DNA of 64,000 nt, taken from positions 62,001 to 126,000 of the forward strand of contig CAZNDO010000010.1 of assembly GCA_964571855.1 (NCBI GenBank), written 5' to 3'. Source of the stretch: CAYYFX01 sp964571855. GTDB taxonomy: Bacteria; ARS69. Below, one piece after another: positions 6,989-15,860 of the stretch. Position 1 is the first letter of the stretch. Each line of letters opens with the position of its first letter. The notes beneath the pieces were generated by a model that saw only the letters and a program-made list of their open reading frames with translations, was not told where the DNA came from and made no database searches. Position numbers and translations under genes: made by a program.

Positions 6989-9643
6989 CTACAAGCTGAA
7001 CCAGCGGTTCATCTTGATCAGGAACACGTTGTGCGGGTGGACGTCGAAGAGCGCGTCCACGTCCCCCGCCAGATCGAAGCTCCCGTCCGGCTCGTAGCCG
7101 AAGCGCGCCTGCGACCACACCAGGTACAGGCTGGACCCCGGCGAGTACTGCCAGCGCACGACCAGGTTCGAGTTGAAGTCCCGCACGTTGAAGTCCGGGT
7201 TGCCGAAGGAGTAGTCGGCCACCGCGTCGCCGTCCTCGTCCACGCGGTACGCGCCGGCGTCCGCGTCGTAGGTCACGTCGCCTTCCAGCCGGCGGAAGCG
7301 GTCCGCGTAGCGCTCCGCGCGCGGGCTCGTCACGCGCTTGAAGTCCCCGTACCGCCCGGCGGAGACGAACGGCGCCCCGTAGTACTGCACGGTCAGCGAG
7401 GGCGTGATGCTGTAGTCCAGCCGCAGGGACATCTCCACGGTCTTCTGGTCCAGCGCACCGTACACGTAGCCGCGCTCGTCGCCCAGGTTCACCGAGCGCA
7501 CGAACTGGAAGTCCGGTTGCGAGTGCCGCCAGGAGGGCTCGGCGTGGATCCGCAACGCGTCGTTCGGTCGCCACGCCAGGTAGGTCCACGCGTTGCGCGA
7601 CTCCCCGGCGCCGTCGTCCGTCCAGTTCAGCCCGCCGCCCACGCCGCCGGACAGCTTGCGCCGCGAGTCCGAGTTGAGCCCGGCGTTCGCGCCCACGTCC
7701 CCCGGCATCCGGATGGACGGGCCGCCGCGCAGCTCGTACGCGGAGATGCGCTCGTTCTGCCGGGTGACCGACGCGTTGTAGTTCCAGTTGTTCCGGAACG
7801 CGGCGTTCGTGTTGAAGTTGAACGCCTGGTACAGGTTCTCCCCGCCGTACTCGAAGTCCAGCCACTGGTTCGCGTTGAACGACATCCGGCGGAAGATCCC
7901 GAACGGATTCCGGAGGGAGTAGCCCATCCACCCGAACTGGTTGATCTCGTCCGTGTTGCGCACGAAGCCCGCGTCGTTGATCTCGAAGCCGGCGGAGCGC
8001 CACGCCACGCCGGTGTCCGCGTTCAACCGGCCGCTGGACTTGCCCACCCGCACGGACCCCGCGTGCCCCGCGAGGCTCGTCCGCGTGCTGTCCACGGACT
8101 GCCCCTCGTTGTCCGGCCGCTGGAAGTAGTGCGCGGGGGCGGTCTGCGTGCGCAGGATGGCCTCCCGGCTGCCTCCCACCCGGCTCCCGAGCACGTTCAC
8201 GGCCAGGTAGTACCGCCGCTGCGCGAACTGATGGAAGAGGTCCATCCCGCCGGCGTACGCGCTCTCGTGGAGGAACTCCACCTCCTCGTCGTCGATGGCG
8301 CGGTTCACCGCGGTCACCATGGCGCCGATGCGCGTGTCGCCGCGGCGGAGGTCCTTCTGCACACGGCCCACGGCGAAGTTCGCCGCCGGCTCCACCGTGA
8401 CCTCGCGCCGCGCGCCGTCCTCCGCCTCGATCCGCGCGCGCTCCCGCGCGGTCACGCTCTCGAGCAGGCCGACCGACCAGCCGGACGGCGTCTTCCCCGT
8501 CAGCTTCGCCGCGCCCACGATGGACGTGTTCTCGGGCTGGTCCACGAAGCCGTCCTCGGAGAAGTCCGCGCGGTACTGCGGGGCACGCCCGATCCGCCGC
8601 GAGTAGAACAGCCGGTCCGTGGTGTGCGTGCCGAACGCCACCGACGGCGCGATGCGGAACTCCAGGATGTTCGCGCCCTCGATGAAGAACGGGCGGCGCT
8701 CGCTGAAGAAGCTCTCGAAGGCGGTGAGGTTCACCTCGGACGGATCCGCCTCCACCTGCCCGAAGTCCGGGTTCACGGTGAGGTCCAGGGTGAGGTCCGT
8801 GGTCACGCCGAACTTCCCGTCCAGCCCGCCGGAGAGCTTCCCGCGGGACCCGTCCGCGAACGGGTCGCCGGAGACCTGCTCGAAGCGCTCGCCCTGGGCC
8901 ACCACGTACGGCAGCACCTCCAGCCGCCGCGGCGCCTCGATGCCGCGGATCCCGCGCAGCTCGCCGAAGCGGCTGACCCAGCCGTCCTGGTCCCGCGGGA
9001 TCTCCTGCCACACCGACCGCTCCTCCTGCCGGTGGATGCGCCGCTGCACCTGGATGCCCCACACGTGCTCCGGCTTGTCCGCGTAGCGGAGCTGGCTCAG
9101 CGGGATCCGCGCCTCCGCCGTCCATCCCTGGTCGTCGACCGCCGCGCGGTGCTCCCACACGGGATCCCAGTTGCCGTCCCAGTTCTGGCCGTCCTCGGAG
9201 ACGAACTCGTCCCCCTGCGTCCCGGACACGCTCGCCGTGAACGAGAACGCCGTGCGGTGGTCGTGGTAGCTGTCGATGTTGACCTCCACCCAGTCGCCGG
9301 GGAACTGGTCTCGCCGGCCCAGGATGCTGGCGATCCGCTGCGGCTCGGGATCGAACGCGCGGAAGGCGATGTAGAGGTTCGCGTCGTCGTACAGGACCTT
9401 GAACTGCGTGTCCGCGGTGGGCGGCGCGCCCTCCGTGGGTTCGCGCTGGGTGAAGCCGCCCGACCACTCCACGGCATCCCAGACCGCTTCGTCCACGCGG
9501 CCGTCCAGGTGCGGGGGCGAGGGCGTGCGCGCGGTGGTGTAGGTCCGCTGGGCGCTCTCCGCGGAGGAGGCGGTCAGCAGGAGGAGCAGCAGGAGGAGAA
9601 CAACGCGGACGCTGCGCCGCGGGAGAGCCGGAGTTGCGCGCAT
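6989..9643 (-). CDS. DUF5916 outer-membrane protein with CBM9-like N-terminal domain
   Basis: 884 aa; GGAGG SD 6 nt before ATG. A signal peptide with a run of nine leucines (residues 16-24) ends near SSAESA. Residues about 40-215 are a carbohydrate-binding-9-like sugar/haem-binding fold (PPHLDGRVDEAVWDAVEWS, VLYDDANLYIAFRAFD, GDWVEVNIDSYHD). The rest (FGVTTDLTLDLTVNPDFGQVE, then FFSERRPFFIEGANI) is the diagnostic DUF5916 segment followed by alternating aromatic strands ending NRWFSL, as expected for an outer-membrane beta-barrel. Length fits the family (700-900 aa). Function is unknown; it is often placed near export or transport genes. OPT lies 234 bp upstream on the same strand, with a strong palindrome between, so co-transcription is uncertain. 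Confidence 0.92.
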   Translation of the reverse strand: MRATPALPRRSVRVVLLLLLLLLTASSAESAQRTYTTARTPSPPHLDGRVDEAVWDAVEWSGGFTQREPTEGAPPTADTQFKVLYDDANLYIAFRAFDPEPQRIASILGRRDQFPGDWVEVNIDSYHDHRTAFSFTASVSGTQGDEFVSEDGQNWDGNWDPVWEHRAAVDDQGWTAEARIPLSQLRYADKPEHVWGIQVQRRIHRQEERSVWQEIPRDQDGWVSRFGELRGIRGIEAPRRLEVLPYVVAQGERFEQVSGDPFADGSRGKLSGGLDGKFGVTTDLTLDLTVNPDFGQVEADPSEVNLTAFESFFSERRPFFIEGANILEFRIAPSVAFGTHTTDRLFYSRRIGRAPQYRADFSEDGFVDQPENTSIVGAAKLTGKTPSGWSVGLLESVTARERARIEAEDGARREVTVEPAANFAVGRVQKDLRRGDTRIGAMVTAVNRAIDDEEVEFLHESAYAGGMDLFHQFAQRRYYLAVNVLGSRVGGSREAILRTQTAPAHYFQRPDNEGQSVDSTRTSLAGHAGSVRVGKSSGRLNADTGVAWRSAGFEINDAGFVRNTDEINQFGWMGYSLRNPFGIFRRMSFNANQWLDFEYGGENLYQAFNFNTNAAFRNNWNYNASVTRQNERISAYELRGGPSIRMPGDVGANAGLNSDSRRKLSGGVGGGLNWTDDGAGESRNAWTYLAWRPNDALRIHAEPSWRHSQPDFQFVRSVNLGDERGYVYGALDQKTVEMSLRLDYSITPSLTVQYYGAPFVSAGRYGDFKRVTSPRAERYADRFRRLEGDVTYDADAGAYRVDEDGDAVADYSFGNPDFNVRDFNSNLVVRWQYSPGSSLYLVWSQARFGYEPDGSFDLAGDVDALFDVHPHNVFLIKMNRWFSL

Positions 9644-9668
9644 CGGGATCCTCCGAGGCGGCGGGAGG

Positions 9669-9688
9669 CCGGCCCGGGGCCGGGCCGG
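9669..9688. repeat. Strong GC palindrome in the leader of the DUF5916 gene
   Basis: CCGGCCCGG - GG - CCGGGCCGG, a 9-bp perfect stem, 25 nt upstream of the DUF5916 start on the minus strand. With no T-tract it may be a leader structure or the terminator of the OPT transcript. The rest of the 234-bp gap (9644-9877) shows no gene. Confidence 0.4.
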
Positions 9689-9877
9689 ATGGGGGCTGCC
9701 AACCCTTCAGACGTCCGGCCCGCCCGGTCCGTTCACCCGTCCGCGTCCGGATCGCGCCCCTCCGTCCTGCCGCCGGGCCGTCCGGTCCCGGACCCGCGCG
9801 GGCGCCCCCGCCCGCCCCTGCCCCGGGGTGGCTTCGACATCCGGTGGTCCGTACCGGCGGAAGACGACCGCTCGCAT

Positions 9878-12400
9878 CTACCCGAAGATCCGCTCCAGGA
9901 TCGTGGCGAAGTCGATCTTCGTGAACGCCACGCCCACCCCCGTGAGGCTCTCGCCGGCCACGATCCCGGCGCAGACCACCACGAGGTACTTCGACGTCCA
10001 CTTCTTGTTCGCGCGCGCGAGCAGCAGCCCGATCACGGCGCCGAGGAACATGGTCACGCTGTAGTGCGCGTGCACGACGAACGCCAGGCCGAGGCTGGCC
10101 GGCGAGAGCGTCCACTTCCGCCACTTCGCCGGCGCCAGCTTCTCCACGAGCACCAGCACCACCGCGGCCACCGCGGCGATGAGCATGGCCGTGGGCGTTC
10201 CCTCCGGAATGGCCTGGAGGCCCACCTGGAACAGCTCCGCCACCGCTTTCCACGTGGCCACCGCCGGCGCCGGCCAGTCCCCGGTCATGAGCTGGTCCGC
10301 GGGGCGCGGGAAGAGGATCAGGTACACGAAGGATCCCGCCATCGCCCCGGCCAGCGCGCCGCACATCTGGGCCAGCGCCTGCAGCTTCGGCGACGCCCCG
10401 AGCAGCCACCCCGTCTTCAGGTCGTGCAGCAGATCCGCGCACTGGCTGGCGGCGCCGCCGGTCACATTCGCCGCCATGAGGTTCGGCGCGGGCTGGCTGG
10501 GCGCGAGGAGCCCGAACATCAGCTGCGTCACCTTCCCCATGGCGCCCACCGGCGTGATGTTCGTCTCGCCGGACACGCGCGCCGCCACGAGCGCCAGCAC
10601 GAACGTGACCAGCACGCCGAGCGCGGCCGTCCACCACACGATCGCGAAGAACGACACCTGCAGGACGGTGGAGAGCAGCAACGCCGCCACGATGGCCGCG
10701 ACGAAGATGTTCCGCGGCACGTCCCCGGTGTCCGGCTCCGGGCCCGTGCCGGCGCGACGGCGGAATGATCCCGCGATGGACCGCCACGAGAACGCGAACG
10801 AGAGCAGCGACGCCACCACCATCAACGTGACGCCCGGCCAGAGCAGCCACGTCACGAGATCGCGGAAGTCCGGGCGGATGGACGAGAACCGCGCGCCGCT
10901 CTCGAGCGCCTCCACGGTCTCCTTCGTGAGCCCCAGCGTCTCCGCCGCCTCGGCGAGCGGGCCGCCGTCCGGCGGCAGGAGCCCGGTCACGCGCACCGTC
11001 TTCGTGAGATCGTCGTACAGCACGCTCCCGTCGCCGAAGGCCAGTGCCGCCTGCCCCTCCGGCAGCTTCGGCCGGTTCGACGCGACGTGCAGCACGTCCA
11101 GCGCGGCGCGCACGCGGTCCATGGCCGCCGTGTGCTTCGGCGCCGCGGCCTGCACCTCGTCGGCGATGGCGCGCACCTCGGCGCGCGTCTCCTCCGTCAT
11201 CGCGCCGAAGGCCACGAGCGTGCCGCCGGACCGGTCCAGCTGGATGCGGCTGGAGAGGCGGCGCGGCAGGTCGAAGGCGAACGGCACCTCGCCCACGTCC
11301 TCGCGGAAGCGCAGGGAACGCGTGGTGGTCCAGAGCGCCGCGTCCGCGGGGGCCTCGGAGTGCCGGTCCGAGCGCATCCACAGGCGGTGCACCACCTCGG
11401 CCCACGCCGGGTCGTCGCTCTGCGCCAGGAGACCGTCCCGCTCCTCCGTCGTCATGATCCCCTGGAAGCGCACCCGTCCGCCCTGCGCGTCGAAGGCGGC
11501 GTACCCTTCCGGCGGCGGCGGCAGTACCACGCCCGGCGGCAGTTCCGCGAGCGACTCCGACACCTCGAGCCGGATCTTCTCCTGGTTCAGCATGGCCGGC
11601 GCCACGATGGCCCAGGCCAGCACGGCGCCGATGAGCAGCGACACGCACGCGCGCAGCCCGATGAGCGCCCCGACGCCGTACATCAGCAGGTTCGTGTCGA
11701 AGCGGAACGTGAGCTGCGAGAGCGGGATCCCGCTCACGGATCCGGCGTACGCGATGCCCGCGGAGAACCACGCCTTCACGTCGGTGGCGTACTTCAGGAA
11801 CCCGGCCACCACGCCGGCCCCGGCCAGCATCTGCACGCGCTTCATCGCCTCGGCGCCGTGCGCGTACATCTCCTTCAGCGTCTCGGCGCTGGCGATGCCC
11901 GAGACGAACGGCAGCTTCTCCTCGAGGATCATCTGCCGGCGCAGCGCGATGGCCACGGTGATGCCCACCATGCAGACGCTGAACACCCACAGGGACAGGT
12001 ACGGCCAGCCGAGCGTCTGTCCGGTGAGCATGGCCAGCGCCGGGATGGGCGCCACGAGGCCCGCCGACGACACGGACGCGCCGGACGAGCACGCCGTCTG
12101 GTTCACGTTGTTCTCGAGGATGCCCCACTCGCGCGTGCGCGCGGTCTTCTCCAGGATCTTCCAGAACCCGAACGAGAGGAGCGCGGCGGTGATGGACATG
12201 TTGAGGCTCCAGCCGATCTTGAGCCCCGTGTAGATGTTGCACATCGAGAGGAGCGCGGCGAGGGCCATGCCGGTGAGGATGGCGCGCGGCGTGAATTGCG
12301 GGGACGTGAGGTCCAGGGGACGCGGCTGGAGGTCGTGCGCGGCGTCGGAGGGGGCAGGCTTCGCCGCCTCCGGGCGTGGCTCGGCAGGGTCGGGAGTCAC
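9878..12400 (-). CDS. OPT-family (oligopeptide/metal-chelate) transporter with large soluble insert
   Basis: 840 aa from GTG 12400 with GGAGG 7 nt upstream. Hydrophobic segments and the motifs NIYTGLKIGWSLNMS (55-69) and ENNVNQTACSSGASVSSAG (96-114) identify the bacterial OPT family, proton-coupled inner-membrane importers of peptides or metal chelates. Residues 273-515 are an insertion of about 240 mostly soluble residues (VVLPPPPEGY, TTEERDGLLAQSDDP, FGDGSVLYDD) between two membrane blocks; membrane helices resume at VTWLLWPGVTLMVVAS. The helical second half ends FTKIDFATILERIFG. Ordinary bacterial OPTs are about 600-680 aa without this insert. A sigma-70-like promoter lies just upstream. 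Substrate unknown. Confidence 0.88.
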   Translation of the reverse strand: MTPDPAEPRPEAAKPAPSDAAHDLQPRPLDLTSPQFTPRAILTGMALAALLSMCNIYTGLKIGWSLNMSITAALLSFGFWKILEKTARTREWGILENNVNQTACSSGASVSSAGLVAPIPALAMLTGQTLGWPYLSLWVFSVCMVGITVAIALRRQMILEEKLPFVSGIASAETLKEMYAHGAEAMKRVQMLAGAGVVAGFLKYATDVKAWFSAGIAYAGSVSGIPLSQLTFRFDTNLLMYGVGALIGLRACVSLLIGAVLAWAIVAPAMLNQEKIRLEVSESLAELPPGVVLPPPPEGYAAFDAQGGRVRFQGIMTTEERDGLLAQSDDPAWAEVVHRLWMRSDRHSEAPADAALWTTTRSLRFREDVGEVPFAFDLPRRLSSRIQLDRSGGTLVAFGAMTEETRAEVRAIADEVQAAAPKHTAAMDRVRAALDVLHVASNRPKLPEGQAALAFGDGSVLYDDLTKTVRVTGLLPPDGGPLAEAAETLGLTKETVEALESGARFSSIRPDFRDLVTWLLWPGVTLMVVASLLSFAFSWRSIAGSFRRRAGTGPEPDTGDVPRNIFVAAIVAALLLSTVLQVSFFAIVWWTAALGVLVTFVLALVAARVSGETNITPVGAMGKVTQLMFGLLAPSQPAPNLMAANVTGGAASQCADLLHDLKTGWLLGASPKLQALAQMCGALAGAMAGSFVYLILFPRPADQLMTGDWPAPAVATWKAVAELFQVGLQAIPEGTPTAMLIAAVAAVVLVLVEKLAPAKWRKWTLSPASLGLAFVVHAHYSVTMFLGAVIGLLLARANKKWTSKYLVVVCAGIVAGESLTGVGVAFTKIDFATILERIFG

Positions 12401-12439
12401 GGAATCGCCTCCGGTGGCTGCGGGGGCCCGAGTTCGCCG

Positions 12440-12469
12440 ATCCTAGGAACTCGGCCCCGCCACCGTCAA
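12440..12469 (-). promoter_or_regulatory. Sigma-70-type promoter for the OPT gene
   Basis: On the minus strand: TTGACG (bases 12464-12469), 18-bp spacer, TAGGAT (12440-12445). It lies 40-70 bp before the GTG start with an SD between. Match is 5/6 and 4/6 to the consensus hexamers; candidate by eye only. Confidence 0.5.
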
Positions 12470-12482
12470 CGAATAGCGGTCG

Positions 12483-13187
12483 TCAGTCGTCCGCGTCGCG
12501 CTCGTCCGCCTGCCGGCTGGCCTCGAGCAGCACGTGCGTCATGGTGACGTCGATGGTGCGCTCCGGCACGGTCGCGGCGGGATCGAACACGAACCGACCG
12601 CGGGCGGCCCGCGTCAACGCCAGCGCCCCGTCGAAGCCGCGCCGCCCGGCCGCCTCCGCGTGCACGGGGCGTCCGTCCACGAGCCACAGCTTGCCGGGGC
12701 AGTCGCCGTCCTCCACCACGAGGGCGCCGCTCTGCCCGCCCAGCTCCAGCATCTGCAGCACCGCGAACGCCGGGATGCGCTCGAGGCTGCCGTGCAGCGC
12801 GCCGCCCGTGACGGCCGCCGGCCCCATCACCATGGTGCGGTCGTTCGCGCCGCATCCGGTGGCCGAGGCGGCGAGCGCCTCCTCCACGTGGCAGAACGTC
12901 ACGAGGATGTCGCCGATGGAGATCCGGTCCCCCGGGTGCAACGGGTGCTCGCCCGCGATGGGCGTACCGTTCACGAGCGTGCCGTTCGTGCTGCCGAGGT
13001 CGCGCACCCAGAAGCGGTCCCCCTGCCGGCGGACCTCCGCGTGCCGGCGCGACGCGCGCGCCGAGTCCACCGGGAGGTCGCATTCCGGCGCCCGCCCGAG
13101 GACCACGTCGCGCCGGTCGAAGAGGCGCACCGGCGGGCGCGGCGGGGCGAACAGCATGGGCAGGGCGGTTCCCTTGGGTTCGGACAT
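12483..13187 (-). CDS. FHA-domain protein with C-terminal DUF4388 (PATAN-like)
   Basis: 234 aa from ATG 13187; the open frame extends to 13346 but that would overlap the preceding gene and adds Arg-rich residues. Residues about 17-100 are a forkhead-associated domain (VVLGRAPECDLPVD, ASRRHAEV, VRDLGSTNGTLVNG, GDRISIGD) with the phosphothreonine-contacting Arg, Ser-Arg-Arg-His and Asn-Gly positions present. Residues about 125-215 (GSLERIPAFAVLQMLELG, GALVVEDG, KLWLVDGRPVHAE) match DUF4388/PATAN, a protein-interaction module of two-component and kinase networks. It is probably a cytoplasmic reader of Ser/Thr phosphorylation; the kinase 7 kb away is a possible but unproven partner. SD is weak (GAAGGG directly before ATG). 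Confidence 0.85.
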   Translation of the reverse strand: MSEPKGTALPMLFAPPRPPVRLFDRRDVVLGRAPECDLPVDSARASRRHAEVRRQGDRFWVRDLGSTNGTLVNGTPIAGEHPLHPGDRISIGDILVTFCHVEEALAASATGCGANDRTMVMGPAAVTGGALHGSLERIPAFAVLQMLELGGQSGALVVEDGDCPGKLWLVDGRPVHAEAAGRRGFDGALALTRAARGRFVFDPAATVPERTIDVTMTHVLLEASRQADERDADD

Positions 13188-13203
13188 GCCCTTCGGTCGG
13201 CAA

Positions 13204-13243
13204 CCGGGCGGCCGGACTGGAGGGCTATCCTCCGGCCGCCCGG
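13204..13243 (-). terminator. Two-tier hairpin after the secreted propeller gene
   Basis: Outer 10-bp stem (13204-13213 with 13234-13243), a 5-nt bulge, then an inner stem GGAGG/CCTCC around loop GCTAT. It starts 8 nt after the stop of the 13252-15531 gene and lies before the FHA gene. There is no T-tract. It probably separates the two transcripts. Confidence 0.55.
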
Positions 13244-13251
13244 CCGCGCCG

Positions 13252-15531
13252 CTAACGGAGGCGCGTGACGCGCGCCGTGCGCGCCTCCCGATCGGTCTCC
13301 AGACGAACGAAGTACACTCCCGCGCCGACCAGGCGACCCGCGTCATCCCGGCCGTCCCACTCGGCGCTCGCCGGTCCGGACTCCCGCGTGCCGCGCCCCA
13401 GGTCCCGCACGATACGGCCGGCCACGTCGTAGACGGTGACGCGGACCGGCGCCGCCCGCCGCTGCGTCCACGCGACGCGCGTCGCGCGGCGCGCGGGATT
13501 CGGCTCTACGGAAATCGCGGAGAGGTCCGCCGGTCCCGGCACCGCGCCGGCCGCGACCTCGGGGAGCGCCGTCGTGCTCGTGCGGCAGATCCGGTACACG
13601 CGGCCCTTGCCGTTGTCCGCCACGAGGAGATGCCCGCCGGCGCCGATCTCCAGCGCCCCGTCCGCGAACGTCACGAAGCCGGACGCGATGAGCTCCACGT
13701 TCCCGGTGCCCGGATCGATGCGCCGCAGCGTGTGGCCGCCGTTCTCCACGACGTACACGCGCCCCTCGGCGGCGTCGAAGACCAGGCTGATCATCCCCGT
13801 GAGCGGCGTGGAGAGCGGGATCGCCGTGAGCACTCCGGTCGGGGACAGGCTGTAGAGGTTGTTCGGATCCGTGGTGGTGACGGTGTACACCACGCCGGCC
13901 GGACCCGTGGCGATGTCCCGGAAGTCCGGATCGCCCGCGAGATCCGCCACGACCTGCAACTCGCCCTCGGCAACGCCGGGCTTGAACGACCACACTTCGT
14001 CCGGCCCGCTGAAGCCCGGGTCCGTGACGAGGATGTCGCCCGGATCCACGTTCGGCCCGTCGAACCCGGCGGGCGCGAAGCACATGCCGGTGGGATCATC
14101 GTCGCCGGCGTGGAAGCCGCTCACCCACACCGACGACGTGCCGCCGGACCAGCGGAAGACGTTGCCCCCGCTGTCCTCGGAAATGAAGGCGTTGCCCGAC
14201 CCGTCGAAGAGAACGTGCGCGGGCGTGGTGTAGGCCTGCAGCCGGACGCCGGAGCCCGGCCCCGTGATCCGGTACAGGCCGCCCCCCGACCCGGACGCCG
14301 CGTCCAGGAGTCCATAGACCTGGCCGTCCGCCGGATTGAACCCGATGCCGCCGATCGTGACGAAGCTCTCGTAGCCGCACGCCGCGAACTCGGTGGTGTG
14401 GAAGACCAGGGGCTCGTCGAGGTCCGGGCAGCCCGCGGCCCGGCGCGTGAAGTTGTCCAGCCCGACCACCTCGGAGCCGTTGACCACCTCGGCCTGGATG
14501 CGGCACTCCGTGACGTTCGCGAGCAGCCCTGCCCACGTGCCGGAGACCATGGTCCACGCGCTGGCCTGCAGGGGGAACTCGAGCCGCTTCCACTGCAGCG
14601 TGCTCACCGGGACGTCCACGGCCGCCAGCGGCATTCTCGCCACGCCGCCCGGACCCGTGAGCCGCACGAACTCCGGCACGTCGACGATCGGTCCGGAGTA
14701 GCTCACGAGGCGGAAGTCCAGCGTGATGCGACCCGTGCCGTCCAGCGCGGACCAGTCCCCGAGGAAGCGCGCGGGCGCGAACGCGTACGAGGCACCCGCG
14801 CCGTCCGCCACGCGACAGTATCCGCCCCCGTTCCCGCCGCTGCCGGGGTTCGTGACGCCGCCGGTGCTCGCGAAGGACCAGTCGCCCAGGTCCGCGGCGT
14901 CGAACATGTCGCCCACGCAGGGATCGAAGATCGGGGTCACGGTCCCCGTGAGGCGCACGTTGTCGAAGCGGACCTCCTCGTTCCCGCTGATGAACTCCAC
15001 CTCGATCAGCACCGTGTTCACGTGGGCGAGGACGGCGCCCCACGTTCCGGACTCGATCACCCAACCCGCCGGGTCCAGCGCCGCCGTCACGGTCGTCCAC
15101 ACGTTCTGCGGCGGTACGTACCCGGGAAGCGTGTAGGCGGCGCCGCCCGGTCCGGAGATGCGGAAGAGGAACGGTCCGGGGGACACGGTCCCGCTCAGCT
15201 GCTGGAAGAACAGGTCCACCGAGATCGAGTCCGCCGCCGTCATCGCGCTCCAGTCGCCGAGATACGCCGGCGGCGCGACGGCGAAGTTGTTGCCTCCGGT
15301 CGCCAGATCGTTCACGTCGAAGCAGCCGCCGGGGTTCCCGCCGGTGGCACTCCACACGGACGCGTTGTCCCCGGTGACCAGCCAGCCCTCGGCGCTCGCG
15401 TCGAAGGTCGTGGTCACCGCAGCGGGGACGGACAACGGCAGCGCGACGGCGCCGAGGACGGCCAGGACGCCGGCGCGGAGGAAGGAGCCGGGACTGGTGG
15501 AGGGCATACCGTGGGGGCGGAGGACGCTCAT
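13252..15531 (-). CDS. Secreted two-beta-sandwich plus beta-propeller protein with FlgD-like tail
   Basis: 759 aa from ATG 15531 (CGGGAG SD). The signal peptide ends near LPLSVPAAV. Residues about 38-190 and 200-355 are two related beta-sandwich units, each with GDWSA, a central strand (SISVDLFF / RITLDFRL), GPGGxAYxLP or a similar motif, and WxxVSGTWAGLLANV. They resemble lectin/CBM-type jelly rolls. A six-bladed propeller-like section follows (FNPADGQVYGLLDAASG, MCFAPAGFDGP, EGRVYVVENGGHTLRRID, GGHLLVADNGKGRVYRI). The last 70 residues are the FlgD-like tail (VTVYDVAGRIVRDLG, EWDGRDDAGRLVGAGVYF). It is probably exported and surface-held; role unknown. The gene is divergent from the DUF4185 gene. 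Confidence 0.85.
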   Translation of the reverse strand: MSVLRPHGMPSTSPGSFLRAGVLAVLGAVALPLSVPAAVTTTFDASAEGWLVTGDNASVWSATGGNPGGCFDVNDLATGGNNFAVAPPAYLGDWSAMTAADSISVDLFFQQLSGTVSPGPFLFRISGPGGAAYTLPGYVPPQNVWTTVTAALDPAGWVIESGTWGAVLAHVNTVLIEVEFISGNEEVRFDNVRLTGTVTPIFDPCVGDMFDAADLGDWSFASTGGVTNPGSGGNGGGYCRVADGAGASYAFAPARFLGDWSALDGTGRITLDFRLVSYSGPIVDVPEFVRLTGPGGVARMPLAAVDVPVSTLQWKRLEFPLQASAWTMVSGTWAGLLANVTECRIQAEVVNGSEVVGLDNFTRRAAGCPDLDEPLVFHTTEFAACGYESFVTIGGIGFNPADGQVYGLLDAASGSGGGLYRITGPGSGVRLQAYTTPAHVLFDGSGNAFISEDSGGNVFRWSGGTSSVWVSGFHAGDDDPTGMCFAPAGFDGPNVDPGDILVTDPGFSGPDEVWSFKPGVAEGELQVVADLAGDPDFRDIATGPAGVVYTVTTTDPNNLYSLSPTGVLTAIPLSTPLTGMISLVFDAAEGRVYVVENGGHTLRRIDPGTGNVELIASGFVTFADGALEIGAGGHLLVADNGKGRVYRICRTSTTALPEVAAGAVPGPADLSAISVEPNPARRATRVAWTQRRAAPVRVTVYDVAGRIVRDLGRGTRESGPASAEWDGRDDAGRLVGAGVYFVRLETDREARTARVTRLR

Positions 15532-15860
15532 GCGGCGATCTCCCGGTGATGACGGGTTGTGGGTGAAGCGGGACGACGGCAGGAAGCCACGTGATGGTAC
15601 CAGAGCGGGATCGGCCGCCGGAAGAGCACCGCGCCGTCGCCGCGGGTCCATCCGATGCCTCCCGGCTTGACGGCACGGCGATCGTGCCTACATTCCGGTC
15701 CGGTGGCGCCCGTCGGCGCGCGGCCCCGTCCCCCGGGTGGTCCGCTCGCCTCTCCCTCCCGCCGCACGCGGGCACGGGCTCCCCGCGGCTCCGTCCCCCG
15801 GGCCGCGCGTGACCATTCCCCCATTCACCGGGTCCATCCCGCAAGCCGGGGGAGTCCGTC
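15532..15860. other. Divergent intergenic region between two secreted-protein genes
   Basis: 329 bp with no convincing gene. It carries a plus-strand promoter candidate (15667-15694), a minus-strand GGTACCAT resembling other -10 elements in the window (15594-15601), and an SD for the plus-strand gene (GGGGGAG, about 15848-15854). Confidence 0.5.
15667..15694 (+). promoter_or_regulatory. Sigma-70-type promoter candidate
   Basis: TTGACG (15667-15672), 16-bp spacer, TACATT (15689-15694), upstream of the DUF4185-like gene. It implies a 5' leader of about 160 nt. Identified by eye. Confidence 0.4.

Noticed and set aside
3567..12242. A 2891-codon open frame on the minus strand
   Set aside because: Only the kinase part (to 5975) has protein-like composition. 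The rest is antisense or out-of-frame to the ArsR, DUF5916 and OPT genes, open because stop codons are rare at this GC content.
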